In this document: in pieces, positions 36,173 to 44,280 of the stretch
Position numbering within the stretch: the stretch's first letter is position 1
Layout of the letters: every line of letters begins with the position of its first letter
Source of the DNA: Peptoniphilus raoultii
GTDB taxonomy: Bacteria; Bacillota; Clostridia; Tissierellales; Peptoniphilaceae
NCBI RefSeq assembly: GCF_900099555.1
Contig: NZ_FMWM01000002.1
Coordinates: 1,547,629 to 1,611,628 of the forward strand
Length of the DNA: 64,000 nucleotides
Direction: 5' to 3'
Made by a program: the position numbers and the translations under genes
The notes under the pieces: generated by a model
Database searches by the model: none
What the model saw: the letters and a program-made list of their open reading frames with translations, nothing else
Told to the model about the DNA's origin: nothing

Positions 36173-36918
36173 AATTCTTTACCATTCATCATAAAAAGGC
36201 AAATCCCAGCTGCGACTCCAGCATTAAGAGAATCTACCCCCTCCCTAATGGAGATTTTAATTTTGCCATCTGATCTTTTTAAAATCTCTTGGCTAACACC
36301 ATGGGCCTCATTTCCAATAACTATAATTTCATTTTTTGAAAATTTATATTCATTAATATCCACAGCGTCATTTAAGCTCGTTGAAGTTATTTTAAATGTA
36401 GATAAAATAATTTCTTCTCTTGAGGCAAAATAAATGGGCAGTCTAAAAATTGAAGCCATAGTTGACCTTACAGTTTTCGGATTGTAAAGGTCGCAAGAAT
36501 TTTCTGAAATAATTAGACCTGAAATTCCAAAAGCGTCACAAGTCCTAATGATGCCGCCAAGATTTCCAGCGTCTTTTATGTCATCTAAAAATAAAAATTG
36601 CCCTTCCTTTTCTTCAAACTTTTTGTGAATCATGGGAAAATAGGCACAAATTCCCTGGGGGCTTTCAGAATCACAAATCTTTTGAAAAAGTTCGTCAGAA
36701 AAAACTAAATACTTTTGCTTCTTAAGAATATATGAAAACTCACTTTCCTTAGACTCTTCTACAACAATATAGGAAGGCTTACAATATTTTAGAGCCTCAG
36801 AAATAACAACTGAGCCCTCAACTAAAAATAAATTTTCCCTATAGCGATATTTTTTTATTAAAATCTTTTTAAAAAATTTAAAATATTTGTTGTCCTTTGA
36901 ATTAATAATTTCTTTCAT
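36169..36918 (-). CDS. TrmH/SpoU-family RNA 2'-O-methyltransferase
   Basis: 249 residues from ATG 36918 (MKEIINSKDNKYFKFFKK). N-terminal SpoU substrate-binding domain (about 1-90), C-terminal knotted SPOUT domain with DDIKDAGNLGGIIRTCDAFG (about 111-130), IVIGNEAHGVSQEILK and the final IREGVDSLNAGVAAGICL. Likely 23S rRNA Gm/Um or tRNA target. No Shine-Dalgarno lies before the ATG; a terminator ends only 14 bp upstream. The longer in-frame reading to 37017 overlaps the upstream gene and is rejected. Confidence 0.88.
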   Translation of the reverse strand: MKEIINSKDNKYFKFFKKILIKKYRYRENLFLVEGSVVISEALKYCKPSYIVVEESKESEFSYILKKQKYLVFSDELFQKICDSESPQGICAYFPMIHKKFEEKEGQFLFLDDIKDAGNLGGIIRTCDAFGISGLIISENSCDLYNPKTVRSTMASIFRLPIYFASREEIILSTFKITSTSLNDAVDINEYKFSKNEIIVIGNEAHGVSQEILKRSDGKIKISIREGVDSLNAGVAAGICLFMMNGKEL

Positions 36919-36931
36919 GGTCTTATAATAT

Positions 36932-36957
36932 AAAAAAAAGGTGGAAAAATCCACCTT
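36932..36957 (-). terminator. Terminator after the DUF4342 gene
   Basis: Minus strand AAGGTGGA-TTTT-TCCACCTT with a run of eight T; 8-bp perfect stem (36950-36957 with 36938-36945). Confidence 0.92.
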
Positions 36958-36973
36958 AATTTCACAAAAATCT

Positions 36974-37462
36974 TTATTTGTTTTTCTTCTTGCCCCTAAG
37001 ATATTCTCTAACATCAATTACATCGCCATCAGCCATAATAATTTTAAAATCATAGTCAGTAATATAGGCAACAGTAAGTCCTAAAAGCGAAGCAATTGGA
37101 GCAATAAGTGCCCCGATTGTTGAAACAGTTAGGGATAGAGATAAAACAGTTTCCTTATTCTTTTCAACAATAAGCCTTGAAGCATTACCCTTGCGCCAAA
37201 TTTCTTTAATGGCATCAATAATTTCGTCAAGGGTATCAGAAACATCTCCAAAAAATTTATTTTTAGATTCTTTTTCTTCTATAACTTCAGCTTCTGCTTC
37301 AATTTTTTCATCCTTTTTAAATTCTTCCGCTCCTCTTTTAGCTTCAATATATCCAATAGCTCTGTCAACATCTCCGTCAGTATTAAGTAGTGCATCCCTT
37401 ACAAGTTCATAGCTTGCGCCTGTGGCATTGATTACGTAGTCAATTTTTTCCAAATTAATCAT
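36974..37462 (-). CDS. DUF4342 protein with N-terminal UBA/NAC-like domain
   Basis: 162 residues. Residues about 3-43 (EKIDYVINATGASYELVRDAL ... DVDRAIGYIE) look like a UBA/TS-N three-helix domain. A charged Glu/Lys linker follows, then the DUF4342 core EIWRKGNASRLIVEKNKETVLSL with a hydrophobic segment (about 110-135, VSTIGALIAPIASLLGLTVAYI) that may touch the membrane. Function unknown. A monocistronic unit ended by its own terminator. Confidence 0.85.
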   Translation of the reverse strand: MINLEKIDYVINATGASYELVRDALLNTDGDVDRAIGYIEAKRGAEEFKKDEKIEAEAEVIEEKESKNKFFGDVSDTLDEIIDAIKEIWRKGNASRLIVEKNKETVLSLSLTVSTIGALIAPIASLLGLTVAYITDYDFKIIMADGDVIDVREYLRGKKKNK

Positions 37463-37583
37463 CTTATCACCTCATCATAATTTTACCCAAAATGTGAGTA
37501 GAAAAACTAAAGAAATTGTTAAGAAAAAATAAAAGCTCACTTTAACATTACTTAGCATTTGCTACACCAAAATTTCTTCCAAC

Positions 37584-37604
37584 AAAAAAAGCGGCAACCG
37601 CCGC
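37584..37604 (-). terminator. Terminator after rplT
   Basis: Minus strand GCGGC-GGTT-GCCGC followed by seven T; ends the infC-rpmI-rplT transcript. Confidence 0.9.
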
Positions 37605-37619
37605 CTAATTTTACCTAAT

Positions 37620-37970
37620 TTATTCGCCTTTAGCTATTCTTACAAGTTCTGCGAAACCATTTGGATCATTAATTGCCATTTCTGAAAGCATCTTTCTATT
37701 AATATTTACTCCAGCCTTTTTTAAACCTGAAATAAACTTAGAATAAGACATCCCATTTAATCTTGCCCCTGCATTGATTCTTGTAATCCAAAGTTTTCTA
37801 AAATCTCTTTTTCTTTGCTTTCTGCCAATAAATGCATAGTTAAGAGATTTCATAACAGCTTGATTTGCAGGTCTAAATAATTTAGATTTTGCTCCAAAGT
37901 ATCCCTTAGCTTGCTTTAAAATATTTTTATGTCTTTTTTTAGCATTAACGCCTCTTTTTACTCTAGCCAT
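37620..37970 (-). CDS. rplT: 50S ribosomal protein L20
   Basis: Early-assembly protein and the known repressor of its own operon. 116 residues: long basic N-terminal helix ([20 protein letters not shown]) and globular C-terminus with [20 protein letters not shown]. Ten bases after rpmI. L20 is the expected ligand of the leader at 38735-38832. Confidence 0.97.
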   Translation of the reverse strand: MARVKRGVNAKKRHKNILKQAKGYFGAKSKLFRPANQAVMKSLNYAFIGRKQRKRDFRKLWITRINAGARLNGMSYSKFISGLKKAGVNINRKMLSEMAINDPNGFAELVRIAKGE

Positions 37971-37980
37971 CCTAAACCTC

Positions 37981-38172
37981 CTATGGAATCATGTGATCAA
38001 TTCTCTTTTGATCACCCTTGCTAACTACAGAAGACTTTCTTAATTTTCTAAGTCTTTTAGCAGTTTTCTTTCCTGTTAAATGTCCTTTATAAGCAAAAAA
38101 TCTCTTAATTTTACCACTGCCAGTTCTTTTAAACCTTTTTGCAGAAGCTCTATGAGTTTTCATCTTTCCCAT
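37981..38172 (-). CDS. rpmI: 50S ribosomal protein L35
   Basis: Very basic 63-residue protein ([20 protein letters not shown]). The C-terminus [20 protein letters not shown] is canonical. It lies between infC and rplT, each pair joined by short gaps with AGGAGG-type sites. Confidence 0.97.
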   Translation of the reverse strand: MGKMKTHRASAKRFKRTGSGKIKRFFAYKGHLTGKKTAKRLRKLRKSSVVSKGDQKRIDHMIP

Positions 38173-38205
38173 AAAAATCCTCCTTATAAATATAATCCTA
38201 TATCC

Positions 38206-38718
38206 TTAATTTTGCTCTTTTGCAGATAGAAACATAACCATATTTCTACCTTCCATCTTTGGCTTTTTATCAACAGCTCCATACTCAGAAATTAAATTCA
38301 CAAATTCTTCCAGAACTTCTTTTCCAATATCAGTATGGCCCATTTCTCTACCCCTAAATCTAACAACAACCTTAACCCTGTCGCCTGATTTTAAGAAGTC
38401 GATAGCCCTATTGGCCTTAGTATTCAAATCATGACTTTCAATATTCGGAGTAAGCCTAAGCTCCTTAACATTAATAACTCTTTGCTTTTTCTTAGCTTCC
38501 TTTTCCTTTTTTATTAATTCATACCTGTATTTTCCATAATCCATAATTCTGCAAACAGGCGGCTTGGCACTGGGAGCAACATTTACTAAGTCAAGTTTCT
38601 TTTCAAAAGCCATGTCAAGTGCTCTGTCAATATCAACAAGGCCTATTTGACCTCCCTTGTCATCGACAAGACGCACTTCTTTTTCTCTGATTTCCTCATT
38701 AATTTGAAGTTCTTTAAT
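38206..38718 (-). CDS. infC: Translation initiation factor IF-3, starting at an AUU codon
   Basis: Keeps 30S subunits free and checks the initiator codon. The reading frame stays open upstream of the first usual start (GTG at 38676) and encodes the conserved N-terminus I-K-E-L-Q-I-N-E-E-I-R-E-K-E before VRLVDD. The first of these is ATT at 38716-38718, 9 bases after GGAGG; there is no ATG, GTG or TTG that would give this N-terminus. Total 170 residues, normal. Other marks: NVAPSAKPPVCRIMDYGKY and VKVVVRFRGREMGH. AUU starts are known for infC and allow IF-3 self-control. Confidence 0.9.
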   Translation of the reverse strand: MKELQINEEIREKEVRLVDDKGGQIGLVDIDRALDMAFEKKLDLVNVAPSAKPPVCRIMDYGKYRYELIKKEKEAKKKQRVINVKELRLTPNIESHDLNTKANRAIDFLKSGDRVKVVVRFRGREMGHTDIGKEVLEEFVNLISEYGAVDKKPKMEGRNMVMFLSAKEQN

Positions 38719-38734
38719 TTCTAAGCACCTCCAT

Positions 38735-38832
38735 AAAAATAGCGAGCATTAAAAAATGCCCGCACAAATAACAAATTAATAAATAACCTTAAACTAAGAG
38801 CGTAAGGTGAGAAGCGGACTTCTTCTTAATTA
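38735..38832 (-). ncRNA. L20 leader of infC-rpmI-rplT
   Basis: Minus RNA from about 38833: conserved AGUCCGCUUCUCACC (38806-38820), the known L20-leader core, then a terminal hairpin GCGGGCAUU-UUUU-AAUGCUCGC (38742-38763) followed by UAUUUUUA, a probable attenuator just before the infC ribosome-binding site. Confidence 0.9.
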
Positions 38833-38839
38833 CAAAAAT

Positions 38840-38868
38840 AGTATATATAAAAAGTCCCCTTTTGTCAA
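38840..38868 (-). promoter_or_regulatory. Promoter of infC-rpmI-rplT
   Basis: TTGACA (38863-38868) and TATACT (38840-38845), 17-bp spacing. Confidence 0.9.
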
Positions 38869-38882
38869 GTTTTTTTTAATTT

Positions 38883-40127
38883 TTATGAATTTTTCCTATT
38901 TACATAGTCTTCAAATTTAACAAGAAGAGCATTAAGTATAATTCCCACAAGGGCTGCAAGAGAAAGACCACTTAGAGAAACTGCATCAGAAAGTTTAATA
39001 CCGAGATTAATACCCACATGACCACCAAGACCGATAATTAAAATTGAAGCTATAATTAAAATATTTTTTAAATTCATAGGCGTATGAGCATTTTTTAAAG
39101 TCTTAAAGCCTACAAGGGCAATCATCGAAAAAAGTACAAGAGAAATTCCGCCCATAACCGCTTGGGGAATTGATGATAAAAAACCACCAATTTTTCCCAC
39201 AAAAGATAAAATAATTGCAAAAATTGCAGCAAGTCTTAAAATGCTAGGGTCATAATTTTTTGTTAGGGCCAAAACTCCAGTATTTTCACCATAAGTCGTG
39301 TTGGCAGGCCCGCCGATTAGTCCTGCAAACATCGTCGCAAGTCCGTCTCCCAAAAGCGTCCTATTAAGTCCAGGGTCTTCAATAAAATTTTTCCCAACAA
39401 CTTGAGAATTTGTTGTAATATCTCCAAGATGTTCCATAAAAACCGCCATAACAACAGGCACAATTGTAATTATTGCTGAGATTGAAAAGGCAGGAAGCTG
39501 AAATTTTGGAACTTGTAAAAATCCTGCATTTGAAATTAAGCTAAGGTCAACAACACCCATTTTTAGGGAAAGAAGATAGCCAACAATTACAGAAATAATA
39601 ATTGCAAGCTGCTTAATGAAACCCTTGGCAAAATTAGAAAGAATAAGACAAGTGGCAAAAGTTGTAAGGGAAAGATAAAAATTTGTCTTCGCCATATTAA
39701 AGGCAGTGGGAATTAAGTTAAAGCCAATAACAATAACCATTGGTCCAACAACTTGTGCTGGAAAAAATTTAATAATTTTTGACACGCCAATTTTATTTAT
39801 GACAAGTGAAAGCAGAACATAAATAAGACCAGCTACAATAATTCCACCTTGGGCATATCTTAAACCTTCAGCCTGGCCCACAATTTGAATAACAGGAATA
39901 AAGGCAAAAGATGAGCCTAAAAAAACAGGTACTTTATTTTTCGTGCAAAAATGAAAAATAAGAGTACCTGCACCTGCTGCAAAAATTGCTGTTGAAACAT
40001 CAAAACCAGTTAAAATGGGAACTAAAACAGTCGCCCCAAACATAGCTATTAAATGTTGAAGACCTAAAATAATCTTTTTACTATAAGATAAGACACTAAC
40101 TTGATTCTTACTCATTATTCTATCCAT
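38883..40127 (-). CDS. uraA: Uracil/uracil-xanthine permease (NCS2 family)
   Basis: Proton-coupled nucleobase transporter in the cytoplasmic membrane. 414 residues with about 12-14 membrane segments. Signatures: QHLIAMFGATVLVPILTGFD near the N-terminus (23-42), and the substrate region FMEHLGDITTNSQVVGKNF and GLIGGPANTTYGENTGVLAL, including the conserved Glu of TM8/TM10. Uracil is the most likely substrate. Single gene with its own consensus promoter; no pyrR or attenuator seen before it. Confidence 0.9.
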   Translation of the reverse strand: MDRIMSKNQVSVLSYSKKIILGLQHLIAMFGATVLVPILTGFDVSTAIFAAGAGTLIFHFCTKNKVPVFLGSSFAFIPVIQIVGQAEGLRYAQGGIIVAGLIYVLLSLVINKIGVSKIIKFFPAQVVGPMVIVIGFNLIPTAFNMAKTNFYLSLTTFATCLILSNFAKGFIKQLAIIISVIVGYLLSLKMGVVDLSLISNAGFLQVPKFQLPAFSISAIITIVPVVMAVFMEHLGDITTNSQVVGKNFIEDPGLNRTLLGDGLATMFAGLIGGPANTTYGENTGVLALTKNYDPSILRLAAIFAIILSFVGKIGGFLSSIPQAVMGGISLVLFSMIALVGFKTLKNAHTPMNLKNILIIASILIIGLGGHVGINLGIKLSDAVSLSGLSLAALVGIILNALLVKFEDYVNRKNS

Positions 40128-40168
40128 TGCTCCTCCTAAAAATCTTTACAAAATTTACATTCTTAATA

Positions 40169-40197
40169 ATTCTATACTTACGCAAAAAGCTTGTCAA
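40169..40197 (-). promoter_or_regulatory. Promoter of uraA
   Basis: TTGACA (40192-40197) and TAGAAT (40169-40174), 17-bp spacing; 37 bp from the left end of the IS remnant. Confidence 0.85.
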
Positions 40198-40233
40198 GAA
40201 AAGAAATATAAAAAAATTTAATTCATTCTTAAC

Positions 40234-40789
40234 TGTCAAGACATATGTTACACTTATAGTACTTTTATACAATTATTTCAAAAGCTTAATTGTTTATTAA
40301 AAAGGAAGCGAATGATTGTCAAGGGCTTTAGAGCGAAGCGTACCTTAACATTAATGAGTTTCCTTTTTATAATTTTTAAAGTTTTTGAAGATAGTATTCT
40401 TCTATTTTTTCATTTGGACTTTTAAAATTCAATACATATTTTGCTGTATTATTGTATATTTCTTCATACTCTTTTATTTTTGTTTCTAATTCTTTTCTTG
40501 TATGAGCATTTGGGCTTGTTTTTGTGGCTCTTGATTTTAATGTAAGACTTCTTACATTTCCGCTATATTTTTTTAACTGCCTATACACAAATTGTCGGTT
40601 AGTGTGATATCTTCTTGCAGCTTTTGTAACTCCATTTTTTAATGCGTATTCACATAATTTTTGACGGAATATCATTTCTTATGTCATTATATTCATAGAG
40701 AGGTCTCCTTTTAATACTTTTTTCGTTTATCTTATTGTATCAAAAGTACCTTTCTTTTTTCTATTTAATCTGTAACATATGTCTTAACA
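40234..40789. mobile_element. Internally deleted IS element (556 bp) with 19-bp terminal inverted repeats
   Basis: Left end TGTCAAGACATATGTTACA (40234-40252) and right end TGTAACATATGTCTTAACA (40771-40789) are inverted copies matching at 18 of 19 positions, with TG...CA ends as in IS3/IS481-like elements. Inside lies a decayed transposase fragment on the minus strand and a hairpin-forming region (40299-40370, arms AAAAAGGAA / TTCCTTTTT). No clear target duplication at the flanks. Confidence 0.82.
40376..40696 (-). pseudogene. Transposase remnant: HTH head joined to integrase tail, nonsense codon near start
   Basis: From ATG 40696 (behind AAAAGGAGACC) the frame reads MNIMT, a TAA, then EMIFRQKLCEYALKNG; the TAA is probably a mutated CAA. 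The next 70 residues are the helix-turn-helix segment of an IS transposase (GVTKAARRYHTNRQFVYRQLKKY), and the final part (EEIYNNTAKYVLNFKSPNEK) resembles the C-terminal end of a DDE integrase. The catalytic DDE core is missing, about 200 or more residues. Surely inactive. Confidence 0.8.
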
Positions 40790-40890
40790 CATAACATAAA
40801 ATTCAGCTAATCTATAATTTTTTTATTATTTTACTGTATCTTAAATTTTTATTTGTTTTAAATTTACAAATTATTTTATATGAATTTTAT

Positions 40891-40919
40891 TTTACTTTAA
40901 GATTAAGATAGGGTATAAT
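40891..40919 (+). promoter_or_regulatory. Likely promoter of the CofE-like gene
   Basis: TTTACT (40891-40896) and TATAAT (40914-40919), 17-bp spacing, about 47 bp before the start codon. Confidence 0.65.
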
Positions 40920-40966
40920 TCATTAGTAAAAAGTTTATTTATGTTATTAGCTTTGGGAGGTTATAA

Positions 40967-42154
40967 ATGACAAGATATATTGGAACTGTAGTTAGGGGTA
41001 TTCGTGCTCCAATTGTTAAGGCCGGCGATGAGCTTGTGTCTATTGTGAAGGACTGTGTCAAAAAAGCTACTGATGAAGAAAATATTTCTCTTCATGACAG
41101 AGATGTTGTTGCAGTTACTGAATCTTTAGTTGCAAGAGCTCAAAATAATTATGTTTCTACTGACGATATTTGCAAGGACCTTAATGATAAATTTGACGAT
41201 GAAATTGGCATTGTTTTTCCTATTCTAAGTCGTAACAGGTTCTCCACTATTTTGAGGGCAATTGCCAAAACGGGTAAAAAAATTCATATTTTATTTTCTT
41301 ATCCTTCTGATGAAGTTGGAAATTCTTTAATGGATCCCAATCTTTTATATGATAAAAATATCAATCTTTATACTGATGTGATTGAAGAAGATGAATATAG
41401 AAATATTTTTGGACCTGTTGTTAAACATAAATTTACAGGTATTGACTATGTAAGTCTTTATAAGGATATTTGTAAGGATAATGATGTTGAAATTCATTTT
41501 TCTAACAATCCTTTAACTATTTTAAATTATACTGACGAAGCTTTAATTTGTTCTACTCACACTCGTTTTTCTATTAAGAGAATGCTACAAGATGGGGGAG
41601 CAAAAAAGGTTTATGCTCTTGATGATATTATGAATAAATCTATTGACGGTTCTGGGTATAATGAAGAGTTTGGTCTTTTAGGTTCAAATTATACTTCAAA
41701 TACAAGGCTTAAACTTTTCCCAAGAGATGGAGAAAAATTTGTAAATGAACTTCAAAAGGAACTTATTAATATTTATGGTAAGCAAATTGAAGTTATGATT
41801 TACGGTGACGGTGCTTTTAAAGATCCGGTTGGAAAGATTTGGGAACTTGCCGATCCTGTTGTTTCTCCCGCTCACACTAAGGGCCTTTCAGGCACTCCTA
41901 ATGAACTTAAGATTAAGTTTATTGCTGATAATGATTTGGCTGAAATGAATCCTGAAGAAGCCACTAGGGCTATGAAAGAAAAAATTTCATCTAAGGATGC
42001 TGACCTTGTTGGTAAGGATGAAACTTTGGGCACAACACCGAGAAGAATTACTGACCTTTTGGGATCTCTTTGTGATTTAACTTCAGGTTCTGGCGACAAG
42101 GGAACTCCTGTTGTTTTGATTCAAGGTTATTTTGATAATTTTGCAAGTGAATAA
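40967..42154 (+). CDS. Coenzyme F420-0:L-glutamate ligase-like protein (CofE family)
   Basis: 395 residues, ATG behind GGGAGGTT. CofE-type N-terminus (RYIGTVVRGIRAPIVKAGDEL), LHDRDVVAVTESLVARAQNN (about 42-61) and the C-terminal MIYGDGAFKDPVGKIWELADP (in part YGDGAFKDPVGKIWELADP). In archaea and actinobacteria CofE adds glutamates to F420; most Firmicutes lack F420, so a different amide-ligase substrate is likely. It stands alone between an IS remnant and tandem hairpins. No other F420 gene is visible. Confidence 0.85.
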   Translation: MTRYIGTVVRGIRAPIVKAGDELVSIVKDCVKKATDEENISLHDRDVVAVTESLVARAQNNYVSTDDICKDLNDKFDDEIGIVFPILSRNRFSTILRAIAKTGKKIHILFSYPSDEVGNSLMDPNLLYDKNINLYTDVIEEDEYRNIFGPVVKHKFTGIDYVSLYKDICKDNDVEIHFSNNPLTILNYTDEALICSTHTRFSIKRMLQDGGAKKVYALDDIMNKSIDGSGYNEEFGLLGSNYTSNTRLKLFPRDGEKFVNELQKELINIYGKQIEVMIYGDGAFKDPVGKIWELADPVVSPAHTKGLSGTPNELKIKFIADNDLAEMNPEEATRAMKEKISSKDADLVGKDETLGTTPRRITDLLGSLCDLTSGSGDKGTPVVLIQGYFDNFASE

Positions 42155-42183
42155 TTTTATATTTAGTGAATGAATTTATAAAT

Positions 42184-42210
42184 GGGGATAGTCCACAAGG
42201 GACAGTCCCC
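42184..42210 (+). repeat. Hairpin 1 of a tandem pair after the CofE-like gene
   Basis: GGGGATAGTCC-ACAA-GGGACAGTCCCC: stem with small bulges, 42184-42194 against 42199-42210. Shares the GGACAGTCC core with hairpin 2. Followed by TTCATTG, so it is a weak terminator alone. Confidence 0.65.
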
Positions 42211-42226
42211 TTCATTGTAAAAGGAC

Positions 42227-42271
42227 ATCAAGCAGGACTGCCGTAAAAGGACAGTCCTGCTTGATTGTTTT
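42227..42271. terminator. Hairpin 2, strong terminator between the CofE-like gene and ntpD
   Basis: Perfect 14-bp arms ATCAAGCAGGACTG / CAGTCCTGCTTGAT (42227-42240 and 42252-42265), loop 11, then TGTTTTT. Serves the plus-strand gene and may also end the V-ATPase transcript. Confidence 0.85.
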
Positions 42272-42281
42272 TGATTTAATT

Positions 42282-42902
42282 TTATCTTCTATTTTTCTTA
42301 TTTTTAACTTTTTTCATTCTAAAAAAGTCTTCTCTTTCTTTTTCTCCAAGGGTATTTTCTATGCTTGCAATGATTGTTTCAAATCTTGGAATTTGAATTT
42401 TTTCAAGGGCATTTGCTCTTTTAACTGTCTTCTTTATTTCCTCTGCAAGTCTTATACAAGATGATTCAACTTCTGCCAATTCATAGATTAAGGGCAGGAG
42501 GTTTTTCATATTTATTGTGGCCTTGTCAAGGGAAATTGTAGAATTATGAAAGGAATATTCTGTCTTTATTTCCTTTTCCCTATATTCAATTTCAGGAATT
42601 TCTACTCCCATTACTGACCTATTTTTTATTTCATAGTCTTCTTCTAAATTAACAGACTGAGAAATGTCAGCCAGAGCCTCTGAACCCATGGAAATTGTGG
42701 CCTCTTTTAATGATTCATAGGAAATATTAAAGGTTTCTTTTATTTTTGCCTGCAAATTTTCGGCCCTTTTATTTAATTCCATGATTTCTCTCATTAAAAC
42801 TGTTCTTTTTCTGTCCAAAAGTTCATAACCCTTTTGGGCAAAAGACAGCTGTCCCTTAACTGCAAGTAAATTTGCCTTAGTTGGTACTACCTTACTTGCC
42901 AT
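42282..42902 (-). CDS. ntpD: V-type ATP synthase subunit D
   Basis: Central-stalk coiled-coil subunit. 206 residues from ATG 42902 ([20 protein letters not shown]) behind GGTGATGAAA; GTG 42911 and ATG 42908 are alternatives. Two long helices: about 1-75 and 120-200 ([35 protein letters not shown] in parts), with the family signature [12 protein letters not shown]. Start overlaps the end of ntpB. Last gene of the operon. Confidence 0.94.
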   Translation of the reverse strand: MASKVVPTKANLLAVKGQLSFAQKGYELLDRKRTVLMREIMELNKRAENLQAKIKETFNISYESLKEATISMGSEALADISQSVNLEEDYEIKNRSVMGVEIPEIEYREKEIKTEYSFHNSTISLDKATINMKNLLPLIYELAEVESSCIRLAEEIKKTVKRANALEKIQIPRFETIIASIENTLGEKEREDFFRMKKVKNKKNRR

Positions 42903-44280
42903 TTTCATCACCTAAATATTTATCAAGAAATTTAGGAGAAATTCTGTCAAGAGATTCTCTTGGCAGGCTCTTTAATAAATCCCAGCCAAGGTTTAGACTA
43001 TCTTCAATCGATCTATTTTCATCCCTTGATTGGGACAAAAATCTTCTTTCAAATTCCTTACCAAAGGTGAGGGTCTTTTGGTCGGCTTCTGACAAATCAT
43101 CTTCACCAATAATTTGGGCAAGGGCTCTTGCATCTTGTACCTTTGAATAGGATGAAAATAATTGGGCTGAAAGGTCTGCGTGATCTTCTCTTGTATAGCC
43201 CTCACCAATTCCGTCCTTCATAAGTCTTGAAAGAGATGGCAAAATATTTATTGGTGGGTAAATTCCTTCCCCTTCCAAATCACGAGAAAGTACAATTTGA
43301 CCTTCTGTAATGTAGCCTGTCAAGTCGGCAATTGGGTGGGTAATATCATCATTTGGCATTGTTAAAATTGGAATTAAGGTTACTGATCCGTCAATTCCCT
43401 TTATCATTCCCGCCCTTTCATAAAGAGCTGCAAGGTCTGAATACAAATGGCCTGGATATCCCTTACGAGATGGCACTTCTTCTCTTGAAGATGAAACTTC
43501 TCTTAGGGCTTCAGCATAGGATGTAATATCTGTCATAATTACAAGAACGTGAGTATTTTCTTCATAGGCTAAATATTCTGCTGCTGTTAAGGCACACTTG
43601 GGTACAATTAATCTTTCCATAATCGGGTCATCTGCATAATTTATATACATTACTACCCTTTCATTAACTCCAGCATTTTTAAAGGCATCTCTAAAAAAGT
43701 CGGCTTCATCATGTTTTACACCAATTGCTGCAAAGACTATGGCAAAGTTATCTGCATTTTCTCCTGAAATTTTTGCTTGCCTTACAATTTGGGCTGCAAG
43801 TTCGTTATGATTTAATCCTGATCCTGAAAAGATTGGGAGTTTTTGACCTCTAATTAATGTCGTAAGAGTGTCAATTGAGGAGATTCCAGTTTGAATAAAG
43901 TTTCTTGGATATTCTCTGGCACAGGGATTTATCGGCCTGCCATTTACATTATAAAATTTGCCAGAATAAATATCTCCACCCCTATCAATGGGTTCTGCAA
44001 TCCCATTAAAAACTCTGCCAAGAATCTCTTTTGACAAGGGAATTTCAAAGGGCTCTCCAGTAAATTCCACGCCAGTATTTGTTCCAGATACTCCAAGGTT
44101 TGAACCATAAACCTGTACAACTGCCTTGTCATCTGTAATCTTTACAACTTCTCCTACTTGTATTTTTTTAGATTCCTTTGACCTTATTTTTACTACTTCT
44201 CCATAGGAAACTTGATGAAGGTTAGAAAGTTCAATTAGTGCTCCTTCAATTTTTTTAAGGGTAAAATATTCTTTTTTCAA
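42892..44280 (-). CDS. ntpB: V-type ATP synthase subunit B (non-catalytic)
   Basis: 462 residues. Regulatory subunit of the A3B3 head. Lacks a full P-loop ([18 protein letters not shown] instead), as expected for B. Signatures: [18 protein letters not shown] and [19 protein letters not shown]. The start overlaps the ntpA stop by four bases (ATGA). Confidence 0.96.
   Translation of the reverse strand: MKKEYFTLKKIEGALIELSNLHQVSYGEVVKIRSKESKKIQVGEVVKITDDKAVVQVYGSNLGVSGTNTGVEFTGEPFEIPLSKEILGRVFNGIAEPIDRGGDIYSGKFYNVNGRPINPCAREYPRNFIQTGISSIDTLTTLIRGQKLPIFSGSGLNHNELAAQIVRQAKISGENADNFAIVFAAIGVKHDEADFFRDAFKNAGVNERVVMYINYADDPIMERLIVPKCALTAAEYLAYEENTHVLVIMTDITSYAEALREVSSSREEVPSRKGYPGHLYSDLAALYERAGMIKGIDGSVTLIPILTMPNDDITHPIADLTGYITEGQIVLSRDLEGEGIYPPINILPSLSRLMKDGIGEGYTREDHADLSAQLFSSYSKVQDARALAQIIGEDDLSEADQKTLTFGKEFERRFLSQSRDENRSIEDSLNLGWDLLKSLPRESLDRISPKFLDKYLGDENGK

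Noticed and set aside
40225-40800. Target-site duplication around the IS remnant
   Set aside because: The bases next to both ends (AAC and CAT) differ, so no duplication can be claimed.
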